A stretch of 64,000 nt of DNA from Deltaproteobacteria bacterium (GCA_020852955.1 JADYZW010000019.1:1-64000); one strand, 5' to 3'; counted from the first letter of the stretch, positions 22,629-31,780 are shown. The notes: generated by a model from the sequence alone, not told the origin. Numbers and translations are program-made.

Positions 22629-23335
22629 GCGCGCGAGCGTCCTCCGCGCCGCTCGTCGATCGCGTGCTGCCGATCGCCGCCACGTTCGCCATGCTGGCGG
22701 CGCTCTGGTGCGTCTTCGTGTACGCGCCGAACGAGCGTATGCAGGGCGCGGTACAGCGCATCTTCTATTTCCACGTGAACGCCGCGTGGGCCGCGTTCCT
22801 CGGCTTCTTCGTGGCGGCGGGCGCGAGCGCGCTGTTCCTGTGGCGCGGTCGCGTGGAGCACGACCGGATGGCGGTGGCGGCAGTCGAAGTCGGGATGCTG
22901 TTCTGTACGATGGTTCTCGTGACCGGTCCGATATGGGCACGTCCGATCTGGGGCGCGTGGTGGACCTGGGATCCACGGCTCACGATGACGGTGATCCTGT
23001 GGACGATCTACGCCGTGTATCTCGTCCTTCGGTCGAGCGCCCGCGAGGATCCGCAGATCGCGCGCTATGCCGCGGTGCTCGCCGTGATCGGGGTGCTCGA
23101 CGTGCCGCTGATCCAGGTCTCCGTCCGACTATGGCGCGGCATACATCCGTCGGTGATCTCTGCGCCCGCGAACAAGGGCGGGCTCGAGGATCCTCGCATG
23201 GTGGTCGCGCTGCTGGTCACGATGGTCGCGTTCCTGTTGCTCTTCGTGTGGCTGCTGCGGCTGCGCTACGACGGACTGCGTTTGCGCGATGCGCTGCAAC
23301 GGCTCGAGGATCGCCTGGGGGAGGTGGCCCGATGA
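22625..23335 (+). CDS. ccmC: CcmC, heme-binding component of the CcmE loading complex
   Basis: The 236-residue, six-helix protein carries the WWD motif as WGAWWTWDPRLT and conserved flanking histidines (FYFHVNAAW near residue 48 and RGIHP near 177), which ligate heme presented to CcmE. ATGA overlaps with ccmB and ccmD. Confidence 0.94.
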   Translation: MSARASSAPLVDRVLPIAATFAMLAALWCVFVYAPNERMQGAVQRIFYFHVNAAWAAFLGFFVAAGASALFLWRGRVEHDRMAVAAVEVGMLFCTMVLVTGPIWARPIWGAWWTWDPRLTMTVILWTIYAVYLVLRSSAREDPQIARYAAVLAVIGVLDVPLIQVSVRLWRGIHPSVISAPANKGGLEDPRMVVALLVTMVAFLLLFVWLLRLRYDGLRLRDALQRLEDRLGEVAR

Positions 23336-23490
23336 CCGCCATGGATCGCTTCTGGTTCCTGCTCGCCGCGTACGGCGCGATCTGGGTCCTCATGGCGTCG
23401 TTCCTGATGCGCCTCGGGCGCCGCCATCGGGCGCTCGAGCGAGAGCTGCGGGACCTCGAGTCCCGGCTGCCTCCACGACCGGAGCTCTGA
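23332..23490 (+). CDS. ccmD: CcmD-like small membrane protein
   Basis: 52 residues with a single transmembrane helix (FWFLLAAYGAIWVLMASFLM) and a basic, then charged tail (RRHRALERELRDLESRL). Size, topology and its place after ccmC match CcmD, which stabilises the CcmABC-CcmE complex. It is the last gene of the overlapping ccm chain. Confidence 0.85.
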   Translation: MTAMDRFWFLLAAYGAIWVLMASFLMRLGRRHRALERELRDLESRLPPRPEL

Positions 23491-23495
23491 CGGAC

Positions 23496-23513
23496 GTCGC
23501 GCGCGGTCGCGAC
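23496..23513 (+). terminator. Weak hairpin after the ccm operon
   Basis: GTCGCG (23496-23501) pairs with CGCGAC (23508-23513) around a 6-base loop; no U-tract follows. The position after the last ccm stop is the main support. Confidence 0.3.
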
Positions 23514-23695
23514 GGACCGCATGCGACGAAATCGGCGACCGTTACGCGAATGACAGCGCGAGCGCGTTGCCAGGTGCCTGTGTTCGTCCGAGCGGAGTTC
23601 GTTCGCCGCCGTTCGTGAGGTTTCCCGGCGATTTCCGACTGTCATCCCCAGGCGCGTCGCCAGGCCACTGGCATGTTGCTTGCTCAGTCCGGACC

Positions 23696-26080
23696 GTGCG
23701 GCGTGTCCCGTCTCGAGGCCTCAGGCCGCCCGATGCCTCCGCGGATCGACCGACCGCGGTCGCCACGCTCGAAGCCTCCGACCTGCGGAACATCAACGAC
23801 TGGCTCTGCGAGACGCGCTGGCGCACCGGGCTGACCGTCGCCGCCGCGATGCCGGTCATCGGGTACCTCGGCGGCGTGACCATGCGGTGGCTGCCCGTGA
23901 CGCTCGTGTGCATCGCGACCGCCTGTCTCAGCCCGCTCTATCGGCGACTGATGGCGCGCGGCGCCGATCTCCGCGCGATCGTGTACGCGCAGCTGATCCT
24001 CGATACGCTCGCCATCGCCGTCGGACTCCTGCTGCTCGGGCCGACGGGAGTGCTCTTCGGCTACTTCTTCCTGATGACGATCGTGCCGGCCGCGATGGTC
24101 TCGGCGATCTGCAGCGCGGCGATCACGTCGTGCGCCGCCCTCGGGTACTGTCTCGTCATCGCGCTCGGCTCTCCGGCCGCGATCCGCGAGGTCCACGTCG
24201 CCGCGCTGGTCGTCGTCGCGGTCTTCGTCTTCGCCGTCGTCGCGTCGCAGTGCGACTTCTACAAGCGGCACCTGCGCCACAAGAACCGTCGTCTCGCCGA
24301 GACCGGCGAACGCCTTGCCGCGACGAACGTCGAGCTGACGTGCGCCGCGGAGACGGCGCTCGGTCTCTTGCAGGTGAGCCGTGCGCTCGGAACGTCGCTC
24401 GAACTCGGCGTCGTGATCGAGCGCCTGCACGCGGTCGCGGCCGAGCGCCTCAGGACGGACTGGTGCGCGACGATCCTCGCCGATCCGGACAGCTCCTCGG
24501 GGTACCGCATGATGGCGAGTCGCGGTCTCGGCGGGTCGCCGACCATCAGCACGGCGTTCTGGGACTTCGGCGCGCTCGTGCTCGCCGAGGGCGTGGTGGA
24601 GATGCCGAACGCCGCGGAGGGCCCCGGAGCGCGCGCCGTCGGCGAGTGGAACGTCGCCTCGGGAATCTTCGCGGGCATGCGCTGCGGCAATCGGACGGTC
24701 GGGATCTTCGCGACCGGAAGCCGGTCGGCGCCCGGCGCCTTCTCGCCGCTACAGCGCGATCTGGTCGCCGGGATCGCGACCCAGGCGGCGTTCGCGATCG
24801 AGAACGCGACCCTGCACGCCCGGCAGCGCGAGGAAGCGGAGATCTCGGCGGCGCTTCTCCGCGTCTCCGAGCTGCTGAACGCGAACCCCGATGCCGACGA
24901 CCGGCTGGAGCGCCTGACGGGCCTCGCCTGCGACCTCGTCGGCTGCGAGTTCGTCAACATTGTCCTCTCCGACGCGAAGCAGCAGACGGTGCGGGTGGCG
25001 GCCGGCACCGATCGCGCCGCGTCGGCCATGCTCGTCGAGGTGAAGCAGATCGACTTCGACCTCCGAGACTTTCCCGAGCTGACCCGGGCCGACCACCACG
25101 GGTGGTCGGAGATCGCGGGTGCGGGTGCGGACGTCTCCTGGATGCAGCGCTGGTCGCTGCGGTCGTGGGCGGCGGCGCCCCTGCGCCTGCGCGGCGAGAT
25201 CATCGGCTACCTGACGGCCGGCTCGCACACCGAGCCGGGCCCCTTCCACCCCAAGGCGTGTCGTCTCCTCACGGGCATCGCGCAGCAGACTGTGACCGCG
25301 ATCGAGAACGGCCGCCTACTCGCCAACCTGCGGGCGGCCAACAACCTCAAGTCCGAGTTCATCGGCACCATGTCCCACGAGCTCCGCACGCCGTTGAACG
25401 CGATCATCGGCTACAACGAGCTGTTGTCGGACGGCGAGTTCGGGCCGGTCGCTCCGGAGCAGCGCGAGGTGTGCCGCAAGGTCCTGCAGTACTCGCGGCA
25501 GCTCCTCGAGCTCATCCAGGCGACCCTGGACGTGAGCCGCATGGAATCGGGCGCGCTCCCCGTGACCCTCGAGCCGGTCGACGTCGGAAGCCTGCTCGCG
25601 GAGGTCGAGGCGGAGATCCCGGCGGCATGGGTGAAGCCCGGCGTCCGCGTCTCGGTCGAGGCGCCGATGGACGTTCCGATCGTGCAGACCGATCATCCCA
25701 AGCTGAAGATGGTGGTCCGGAACCTGGTCCACAACGCGCTCAAGTTCACCGACGCGGGATCGGTCGTGGTCCGGGCGTCGGTCGACGCGGTCCACGAGGC
25801 GTTGCTCGTCGCCGTCGCGGACACCGGGATCGGGATCAGTCCCGAAGGCCAGGGCATCATCTTCGACATGTTCCGGCAGGTCGACGGCAGCGATCGTCGC
25901 CGGCACGACGGCGTCGGGCTCGGCCTCTACATCGTCCGTCGCCTCACGTCGCTCCTCGGCGGGACGATCGGCGTCGAGAGCGAGGTCGGCAAGGGCTCGT
26001 GCTTCGAGATCCGGCTGCCGCTGCGGCCGTGCGGGACGCGCGCGGCGGGCGCGCCGTCCCTCGAGAAGCTCTCGGCCTGA
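23696..26080 (+). CDS. Membrane sensor histidine kinase with two GAF domains
   Basis: About 794 residues from GTG 23696; in-frame GTG 23615 and TTG 23567 are alternatives and none has a strong ribosome site. Order: five or six transmembrane helices (about 35-190), GAF 1 (about 225-375, after RALGTSLELGVVIERL), GAF 2 (about 382-538, from LLRVSELLNANPDAD), dimerisation helix with FIGTMSHELRTPLNAIIGYNELL (phospho-accepting His near 560), then the ATPase domain with N box NLVHNALKFTD, G1 VADTGIGISPEGQ, F box MFRQVDGS and G2 GVGLGLYIVRRL. No receiver domain and no adjacent response regulator, so it is an orphan kinase. The sensed signal is unknown; the cysteines near the second GAF start are not a recognised heme motif. 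Confidence 0.88.
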   Translation: MRRVPSRGLRPPDASADRPTAVATLEASDLRNINDWLCETRWRTGLTVAAAMPVIGYLGGVTMRWLPVTLVCIATACLSPLYRRLMARGADLRAIVYAQLILDTLAIAVGLLLLGPTGVLFGYFFLMTIVPAAMVSAICSAAITSCAALGYCLVIALGSPAAIREVHVAALVVVAVFVFAVVASQCDFYKRHLRHKNRRLAETGERLAATNVELTCAAETALGLLQVSRALGTSLELGVVIERLHAVAAERLRTDWCATILADPDSSSGYRMMASRGLGGSPTISTAFWDFGALVLAEGVVEMPNAAEGPGARAVGEWNVASGIFAGMRCGNRTVGIFATGSRSAPGAFSPLQRDLVAGIATQAAFAIENATLHARQREEAEISAALLRVSELLNANPDADDRLERLTGLACDLVGCEFVNIVLSDAKQQTVRVAAGTDRAASAMLVEVKQIDFDLRDFPELTRADHHGWSEIAGAGADVSWMQRWSLRSWAAAPLRLRGEIIGYLTAGSHTEPGPFHPKACRLLTGIAQQTVTAIENGRLLANLRAANNLKSEFIGTMSHELRTPLNAIIGYNELLSDGEFGPVAPEQREVCRKVLQYSRQLLELIQATLDVSRMESGALPVTLEPVDVGSLLAEVEAEIPAAWVKPGVRVSVEAPMDVPIVQTDHPKLKMVVRNLVHNALKFTDAGSVVVRASVDAVHEALLVAVADTGIGISPEGQGIIFDMFRQVDGSDRRRHDGVGLGLYIVRRLTSLLGGTIGVESEVGKGSCFEIRLPLRPCGTRAAGAPSLEKLSA

Positions 26081-26093
26081 CGCGCCGCGACGG

Positions 26094-26117
26094 CGGACGC
26101 GCCACCGGTCGCGTCCG
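26094..26117 (+). terminator. Hairpin after the histidine kinase gene
   Basis: CGGACGCG (26094-26101) pairs with CGCGTCCG (26110-26117) around an 8-base loop. No U-tract. Confidence 0.4.
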
Positions 26118-26153
26118 AGCGCGCGCCTGCGGGTCGTGATCGGCGCCGGCAGC

Positions 26154-26182
26154 TTGCGCGCGAGCGGGCAGCTGCGATAGAG
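26154..26182 (+). promoter_or_regulatory. Candidate promoter of the DUF1302 gene
   Basis: TTGCGC (26154-26159), then ATAGAG (26177-26182) at 17 bases or GATAGA at 16. Confidence 0.5.
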
Positions 26183-26262
26183 CGCGATACGCGCCGCCAA
26201 CCGGCGGCGCGCCATTCTCGGAACGGACGCGTGGGGCAGCGCGCGCGCGGAGGAGGGACGTC

Positions 26263-28050
26263 ATGGTGAAGCGCACGCAGCGGACGCTGGTGTGGCTGGT
26301 CGTCGCGGTGCTGATCGGCGTCGTCGACCGCGCGGAGGCGACGCAGAAGTTCGGCCCGCTCGAGCTCTCGGGGAACGTGCAGTCTCAGCAGCTCATCCGT
26401 CATCCCGACATCGACCAGTACTACTTCGTCCAGCAGCGCAACACGCTGCGCGTGCGCGTCGACTACGAATGGATGAAGCGGGGCGGCAAGTTCCTCGACC
26501 GCTACGACCTCTCCGACTGGATCGAGAGCTCGCACCTCTTCCTGCTGTACCGTGGCGTCTACGACAGCATCTACGACCTGACGCCCGGCTTCACCGACGA
26601 GTTCGAGTACACCGGCGAGAAGATCGACAAGCGCTATCAGCACCTCGACGACATGAATCACGGCTGGCGGAACGCCATGAAGTACGAGAACGATCTCCGC
26701 GAGGCGTACGTCGACATCAAGTTCCGCGGCAACTTCAGCCTGCGGGCCGGCAAGCAGCAGATCATCTGGGGCGAGTCCGACGGCTTCCGCCTCCTCGACC
26801 GCGCCAACGCGCTCGACCTGTCGTGGCACTTCTTCTACGAGCTGCCGCCCCCGGCCTTCGGTCTCGACGACCTGCGCGTCCCGTTCTGGATGATCAAGGG
26901 GCTCTACGATTTCGGGAGCGTCGGCTCCTGGAGCAACGTGTTCGCCGAGGCCTACTGGAACCCGGGCGACTGGAGTCCGAGCAAGCTGAGCTTCCTGCCG
27001 AACCCCTGGGGCGTCCGGCTCGGCAATCCCCTCACCAATCCCCGGAGCGGCGCCTTCTACGCGGTGTTCTCGGGCATCGAGCGCCTCAACAACGGCACGA
27101 GCCTCCGGCAGGGCAACTACGACCGGAACCCGATCGACAACAGCCAGTTCGGCATCCGATTCAACGGCGTGACGGGTCCGGACACGCCGATCCTTCCCGA
27201 AGGCCTGCAGATCCAGATCGGCTACCTCTACCAGCGGTTCATGCCGAGCGGCGGCGCCACCAGCAGCGCGGCCCTCGCACGCGGTATCCCGCCGACCGAG
27301 GCCGGTCAGATCCGCACCCAGGAACTCGTGAGCCGCGGCACGCTGCCGGTCGAGTTCTACACCCCGTACATCCACACGATCGGCATCGCGGCCAACTACT
27401 TCGACGAGTGGACCAAGATCGTGTGGCGCACCGAGCAGGCCTACGACTTCGGCATCCCGTTCTACTCGTGTGCGCACGACGCCGATCAGGTGAATCGGCG
27501 TCTCGACGCAGGCCAGCGCGCCTGCACGCGCGATACGACGTTCGCTCCGTTCCTTCCCGGGATCCGCAACCACGACGTGTGGTCGGGCCTCATCGCCTTC
27601 GATCGCCCGACGTGGATCCGGCCGCTCAACAAGAAGACGACCTTCTTCATCACCGGCCAGCTGTTCCACACCTACATGATCCAGAAGGCGAACAGCACGA
27701 TCGGCGGCCTCGACCTCCCGACCAAGACGAAGACCATCGGTCAGGCGAAGCCGATCGCGTACCGAGACGACATCCACCGCTGGGAGATGTTGATGACGTT
27801 CGCGATCATCGGCTTCTACCGCGGCGGCAGCGTCGCGCCGGCCTTCATCTACCTGCTGGACCCCGTCAACAGCTACAGCCAAGCGGCGATCTGGGGCGTC
27901 GACTATTTCGTGACGCCGAACTTCGCCGTGAACCTGTCCCAACGGTTCATCATCAATCCCACCCGGGAGATCAACTTCGAGCCGTGGGGCATCGCCGGCC
28001 TGAACCGCGGCCGCTCGGAGACGGGCATCCGCTTCACCTACCAGTTCTGA
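26263..28050 (+). CDS. DUF1302-family outer-membrane barrel-like protein
   Basis: 595 residues with a signal peptide (TLVWLVVAVLIGVVDRAEA, cleavage before TQ near residue 27) and then a Tyr/Trp/Asp-rich body of alternating strands, with GKQQIIWGESDGFRLLDRANALDLS, EAYWNPGDW and a terminal aromatic (FTYQF) typical of barrel proteins. DUF1302 proteins usually occur with DUF1329 proteins and RND-type exporters in lipid or hydrocarbon processing gene sets; neither partner is here. GGAGGAGGG ends five bases before ATG 26263. Base and codon use match its neighbours apart from more Asn/Tyr codons. Function unassigned. Confidence 0.85.
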   Translation: MVKRTQRTLVWLVVAVLIGVVDRAEATQKFGPLELSGNVQSQQLIRHPDIDQYYFVQQRNTLRVRVDYEWMKRGGKFLDRYDLSDWIESSHLFLLYRGVYDSIYDLTPGFTDEFEYTGEKIDKRYQHLDDMNHGWRNAMKYENDLREAYVDIKFRGNFSLRAGKQQIIWGESDGFRLLDRANALDLSWHFFYELPPPAFGLDDLRVPFWMIKGLYDFGSVGSWSNVFAEAYWNPGDWSPSKLSFLPNPWGVRLGNPLTNPRSGAFYAVFSGIERLNNGTSLRQGNYDRNPIDNSQFGIRFNGVTGPDTPILPEGLQIQIGYLYQRFMPSGGATSSAALARGIPPTEAGQIRTQELVSRGTLPVEFYTPYIHTIGIAANYFDEWTKIVWRTEQAYDFGIPFYSCAHDADQVNRRLDAGQRACTRDTTFAPFLPGIRNHDVWSGLIAFDRPTWIRPLNKKTTFFITGQLFHTYMIQKANSTIGGLDLPTKTKTIGQAKPIAYRDDIHRWEMLMTFAIIGFYRGGSVAPAFIYLLDPVNSYSQAAIWGVDYFVTPNFAVNLSQRFIINPTREINFEPWGIAGLNRGRSETGIRFTYQF

Positions 28051-28086
28051 CCCGACGGATCGCCGCGCGACGCGGCGACCGATGCG

Positions 28087-28116
28087 AGGGCCTGCGGCGG
28101 ACGAGCCGCGGGCCCT
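28087..28116. terminator. Terminator hairpin between convergent genes
   Basis: AGGGCC-T-GCGGC (28087-28098) pairs with GCCGC-G-GGCCCT (28105-28116) with one internal mismatch and a 6-base loop, followed by TGTCGCTTG. Between 28117 and 28205 nothing else stands out. Confidence 0.6.
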
Positions 28117-28205
28117 TGTCGCTTGAAGGACCCGCGGGCGTGGTCGTGAGGGCGCGTGCGGCCGTCGGTGTCCTTTCCGCGGCGGCGCGGTGCGCGCGGT
28201 CCGGG

Positions 28206-28529
28206 TCAGGCGTCCAAGGCCGCCCTGCGTTCGCCGATCAGGTAGGCCGCGCCCGCGGATCCGACCGTCGCGCCGTGCAGCGTGCCGCGCGGCAGCATGA
28301 GGCGGTCGCCGGGATTCAAGCGATAGGCGCGTCCGGCGATGTGGAAGGTGATGCATCCGCGCACGCACCAGAGCGACTCGTCGTGGTCGTGTCGGTGCGG
28401 GGCGTAGGTGCGGCCCGGAGGGTCGCTCCAGGCCGTGACCTCGAAGCCGTCGGCGGCGAGCCGCGCGCGGAGCGTCGATTCGCGCGGTTCGCCGGCGACG
28501 CTCCAGGCAAGACGTCGCACCGCCTTCAT
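28206..28529 (-). CDS. Small cupin-domain protein
   Basis: A 107-residue single cupin. The first cupin motif APHRHDHDESLWCVRG supplies two His plus Glu as likely metal ligands, and the second, LNPGDRLMLPRGTLHG, the third His. The fold binds metals, sugars or small ligands; no specific activity can be assigned. Its ATG overlaps the stop of the OPT transporter gene, so the two are translated together and may act on the same compound. Confidence 0.82.
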   Translation of the reverse strand: MKAVRRLAWSVAGEPRESTLRARLAADGFEVTAWSDPPGRTYAPHRHDHDESLWCVRGCITFHIAGRAYRLNPGDRLMLPRGTLHGATVGSAGAAYLIGERRAALDA

Positions 28530-30406
28530 CGTCGTCCGCCGCGCGCCTGTCGAACGAGCAGCCCCATGAGGGTCGCGAACGGGAGGACGGTCAGCAGTGC
28601 TTCCGTCGTCGCGCTCGCCGTCCCCGGCGTCCGAAGCGCCAGCGTGCTCGCGAGTCCGCCGACGGTGAGCGCCGCGACGCCGATGCCCATGAGCGCGTCC
28701 CCGGCGATCAGACCCGAGGCGAACAGGACCGGCCGGTCTTCGAGCGGTCTCGCGCCCCGGGACAGGAAGGCGCGGAGCAGGCCGCCGAGGATCAACGGCG
28801 CGGTGGTCGTGATCGGGAGGTAGATGCCGATTGCGAACGCGAGCGGGATGGCGCCGCATGCCTCGGCCGCCAGCGCGATCCCCGCGCCGAGCGCCATGAG
28901 CGCCCAGGGGAGATTGCCGTCCATGACGCCCGTTACGAGTGTCGCCATCAACTTGGCCTGCGGCGCGGGGAGGGCGGGCGACCCGAGCGTGTACGCCGCG
29001 TGCAGCAGCAAGAGGACCGATCCCGCCCGCAGCGCGGCCGCGATGACTCCGATCATCTGTCCGATCTGGAGTCGGTAGGGGGTGGCGCCGAGCAACGCCC
29101 CGGTCTTCAAGTCCTGCGCGAGGTCGCCGGCGAGTGCGATCGAGATGGCCACGAGCGCGCCGACCGTGATGCACGCCGTGACCCCGGCCGGACCGCGCTC
29201 TCCGAGCGCGACGAGGCTGAGCGTCGTTCCGAGGAGCGCCGTGATCGTCATGCCGGATACCGGCTGCGAGGTCGTTCCGACGAGGCCCACGATGCGGCCG
29301 GAGACGACGACGAAGAAGAAGCTGAACGCCATGGCCAGGACGGTCGCGGGAAGCGACAGGTGGAACGCGGGGACCAGCCAGAAGGCGAGGGCGAGGAGCG
29401 CCACGCCGGCGCTCACGATGGACGTCGGCAGGTCGCGCTCGGTGCGCGCGACCCTCGACGTCGCGAGGCCGTTCCCGGGCCGCAGGCGCGCGAGCGCCGC
29501 CAGCATTACCGGGACGGCGCGGACGACGGCGGAAACGCCCCCGGCTGTCACGGCGCCGGCGCCGACGTAGCGGACGTACCGACTCCAGATGTCGGTCGCG
29601 GAGAGGTCCTGTACGGTGGCGGGAATCCCGAGCCATGCGCCGATCCCGGATCCGCCGATCGCATCGAACCAGGGGAGGAGCGCCGCCCAGCCGAGCATGC
29701 CGCCCGCGAGCATCGTTCCCGCGATGCGTGGTCCGACGAGGAAGCCGACCCCGAGGAAGAGTGGGGACAGCTCCATCCCGAAGGTCGCCTTGTGGAAACG
29801 ATGTAGCGTGATGCTGATGCCGTCCCGCCAGAGCGAAAACCCCCGCATCGCGAGCTGGTAGAGCGCGCCGAGCGCGATCCCGGCGAACACCGGTCGGGCG
29901 GTCACGCCGCCGCGATCGCCGGCCATCAAGACCTGGGCGCATGCCGTGCCTTCCGGAAACGGCAGGGTGTCGTGCTCCGCGATCGTCAGGTCGTGGCGGA
30001 AGGGGATCATCAACAGGATGCCGAGGATCCCGGCGCCGACGCCGATCAGGAACACCTCGAGCGCGCTCGGGTGCAGTTCGAGGAAGATGAGGGCCGGGAT
30101 CGTGAAGATGACGCCGGCCGCGAGGGATTCTCCGGTCGAGGCGATCGCGTGGACGACGTTGTTCTCGAGGATCGTGCCGCGGCGCAGGATGCCCCGGAGC
30201 ACCGCCATCGAGAGGACCGCCGACGGGATCGAGGCCGAGACCGTGAGCCCGATCTTGAGGCCGAGATAGGCGTTGACCATTCCGAACGTGAGCGACAGCA
30301 GTATACCGAGCGTCACGGCGAGCGGGGTGAGCTCCGCGGGCTCGTCGTCGGCTCGGACGTAGGGCGTGAACGTCGTGGACGATTCGCCTCTCGGGCGGGA
30401 CTTCAT
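28526..30406 (-). CDS. OPT-family oligopeptide/metal-chelate transporter
   Basis: 626 residues and about 14 hydrophobic segments. The N-terminal block ELTPLAVTLGILLSLTFGMVNAYLGLKIGLTVSASIPSAVLSM and the ENNVVHAIASTGESLAAGVIFTIPAL segment are diagnostic of the OPT superfamily (EspB/OPT-S type in bacteria). The family takes up peptides or metal chelates with protons. The cupin gene overlaps its stop. No peptidase is adjacent. Confidence 0.88.
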   Translation of the reverse strand: MKSRPRGESSTTFTPYVRADDEPAELTPLAVTLGILLSLTFGMVNAYLGLKIGLTVSASIPSAVLSMAVLRGILRRGTILENNVVHAIASTGESLAAGVIFTIPALIFLELHPSALEVFLIGVGAGILGILLMIPFRHDLTIAEHDTLPFPEGTACAQVLMAGDRGGVTARPVFAGIALGALYQLAMRGFSLWRDGISITLHRFHKATFGMELSPLFLGVGFLVGPRIAGTMLAGGMLGWAALLPWFDAIGGSGIGAWLGIPATVQDLSATDIWSRYVRYVGAGAVTAGGVSAVVRAVPVMLAALARLRPGNGLATSRVARTERDLPTSIVSAGVALLALAFWLVPAFHLSLPATVLAMAFSFFFVVVSGRIVGLVGTTSQPVSGMTITALLGTTLSLVALGERGPAGVTACITVGALVAISIALAGDLAQDLKTGALLGATPYRLQIGQMIGVIAAALRAGSVLLLLHAAYTLGSPALPAPQAKLMATLVTGVMDGNLPWALMALGAGIALAAEACGAIPLAFAIGIYLPITTTAPLILGGLLRAFLSRGARPLEDRPVLFASGLIAGDALMGIGVAALTVGGLASTLALRTPGTASATTEALLTVLPFATLMGLLVRQARGGRR

Positions 30407-30471
30407 GATTCAGGCGCTCGGGCGGCGTACGAGTCGGAAGCGCGAGGGCGTACGATCATCCGAAGCGCGCG

Positions 30472-30500
30472 ATGCTACGGCCGACGACGCACGAACGCAA
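30472..30500 (-). promoter_or_regulatory. Candidate promoter of the OPT-cupin operon
   Basis: TTGCGT (30500-30495), 17 bases, TAGCAT (30477-30472), with a leader of about 60 bases to the ATG at 30406. Confidence 0.6.
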
Positions 30501-30646
30501 CGGACATTGCGCTTCTGCGAGTCGCGCGTCGCGATGCGCGTTGCAAGTCGGTCATGATCGTGCGCGCGCGCCGAGACGGCGATTCCTCCGATGCCCGACG
30601 ACGTTTCCGACTATCCGCGCTCCACCGGGGAGCGATATGGTGTCGC
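30501..30646. other. Non-coding part of the 30407-30898 interval
   Basis: The 492-base interval between the OPT gene and the next minus-strand gene holds the OPT promoter and a small plus-strand ORF (30647-30850). This part has several short GCGC/TCGCGA-rich palindromes but no RNA gene that I can recognise. A GATATG at 30634-30639 ends 7 bases before the small ORF. Confidence 0.5.
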
Positions 30647-30850
30647 ATGATGAATCTCGGCGCGAAACGATCGGCGAGCAGGAGAGCGCGCCGCGTTCTT
30701 CCTGGCGCCGAGCGGCGCCTGCGCTCGTCGTTTCCCGAGGTGTGGGCGTGGTACGAGCTGCTCGTGGCAGCGCGCACGCCCGGCCACGTTGCCGACGAGG
30801 CCGTTCCGGAGCACGAAGCGCCGCCCCGCCGGTCGTCCGCACGACGCTGA
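30647..30850 (+). CDS. Possible small basic protein (67 aa), hypothetical
   Basis: Starts MMNLGAKRSASRRARR and contains SFPEVWAWYELLVAARTPGHVA before a charged tail. Support is limited: a -10-like GATATG ends 7 bases before the first ATG (a leaderless layout seen elsewhere in this window), but no good -35 is visible and the arginine-rich ends could be chance in such GC-rich DNA. No family recognised. Confidence 0.3.
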   Translation: MMNLGAKRSASRRARRVLPGAERRLRSSFPEVWAWYELLVAARTPGHVADEAVPEHEAPPRRSSARR

Positions 30851-30898
30851 GGGCGCCGGCGCGCGGTGCGCACCCCCGTTCGGCCGCGCGCCCGGGTC

Positions 30899-31744
30899 TC
30901 AGCTCGCTCCGTCGTCGTTCTGCTGGAGCGCCACGCGCTTCTCGACGATCGTCATCGGGCCGCGATGCGAGACCAGGACGACGTCGGTCGGGAGCTCGGC
31001 ACCCTGCAGCTTCAGGATGACGCGCATGCGCTCCTCGGCCTCCCGGGACACGTCGCTCGTCCGGACCCCGCGCTTCTCGACGTCCTTCCGGACGGTGTAC
31101 TCGCGGACCTCTCTCTCGAATGCCGCGTCCGACAGCCGGTAGGTCTGATCGCCGCTGCGGATCGCGATCCTGTTCTCGAGCCGGGTACGCTTGCTCGGGT
31201 CGAGCTCGCTCACGACCAGGGTGTCCTGCTCGCGCCGGATCTTCTGCGCGACCTCTTGCAGGAGGTCTTCGTCTTCGGTACGGGCGCGCTGGTGGGCCTG
31301 AGAGAGCATCAGGGCCGTGAGAGGCAACACCAGGATTACGAAGCTCGCGAGAGTGCCGAAGCCCAGGCGTCGGTTGACCTCGAGATGCCGTCCCAGATCC
31401 GAGAGCACGAGATCCGATCCGATCGGAAGCGCCACGGCGACCACCGCGACCGCGAGCACCATGGCGCCATCGACGTTCCCGCGGAGGTGGCTCGAGATGA
31501 CGAAGAAGCTCGAGACGATCAATGCCGCGTACAACGCGAGCACCCAGCGCTTGGGCGACTCGTCGTAGATCAGCGCGAGCGCGCTCGCGGCGGCCAGGAT
31601 CGCGAGGAGCGGAGCGAGGCTGTCGCCTTCGCCGTAGACGACGCTGCCCGCGAGCGCGAGCGAGACGGCCGTTGCGGCACCGAGCGCCACGCCTGCCCCG
31701 ACCGTGAGCCAGCCGGGCTTCGGCGGGGAGACCTCCTTGCGCAT
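30899..31744 (-). CDS. Membrane protein of unknown function
   Basis: 281 residues: four or five transmembrane helices in the first 140 (GWLTVGAGVALGAATAVSLALAGSVVYG to FGTLASFVILVLPLTALMLS), then a charged, helical soluble domain containing EDEDLLQEVAQKIRREQDTLVV and ending with TDVVLVSHRGPMTIVEKRVAL. I do not recognise a family. ATG 31744 (MRKEVSPPK) is preferred over an upstream GTG/TTG-type start because TTGTTC, 17 bases, TATACT ends exactly 7 bases before it. It stands alone between the small ORF and riboflavin synthase. Confidence 0.7.
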   Translation of the reverse strand: MRKEVSPPKPGWLTVGAGVALGAATAVSLALAGSVVYGEGDSLAPLLAILAAASALALIYDESPKRWVLALYAALIVSSFFVISSHLRGNVDGAMVLAVAVVAVALPIGSDLVLSDLGRHLEVNRRLGFGTLASFVILVLPLTALMLSQAHQRARTEDEDLLQEVAQKIRREQDTLVVSELDPSKRTRLENRIAIRSGDQTYRLSDAAFEREVREYTVRKDVEKRGVRTSDVSREAEERMRVILKLQGAELPTDVVLVSHRGPMTIVEKRVALQQNDDGAS

Positions 31745-31751
31745 GACGCGG

Positions 31752-31780
31752 AGTATACGGACGCCGTGGCCCGGGAACAA
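31752..31780 (-). promoter_or_regulatory. Candidate promoter of the membrane protein gene (leaderless)
   Basis: TTGTTC (31780-31775), 17 bases, TATACT (31757-31752), then 7 bases to ATG 31744. Confidence 0.65.
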
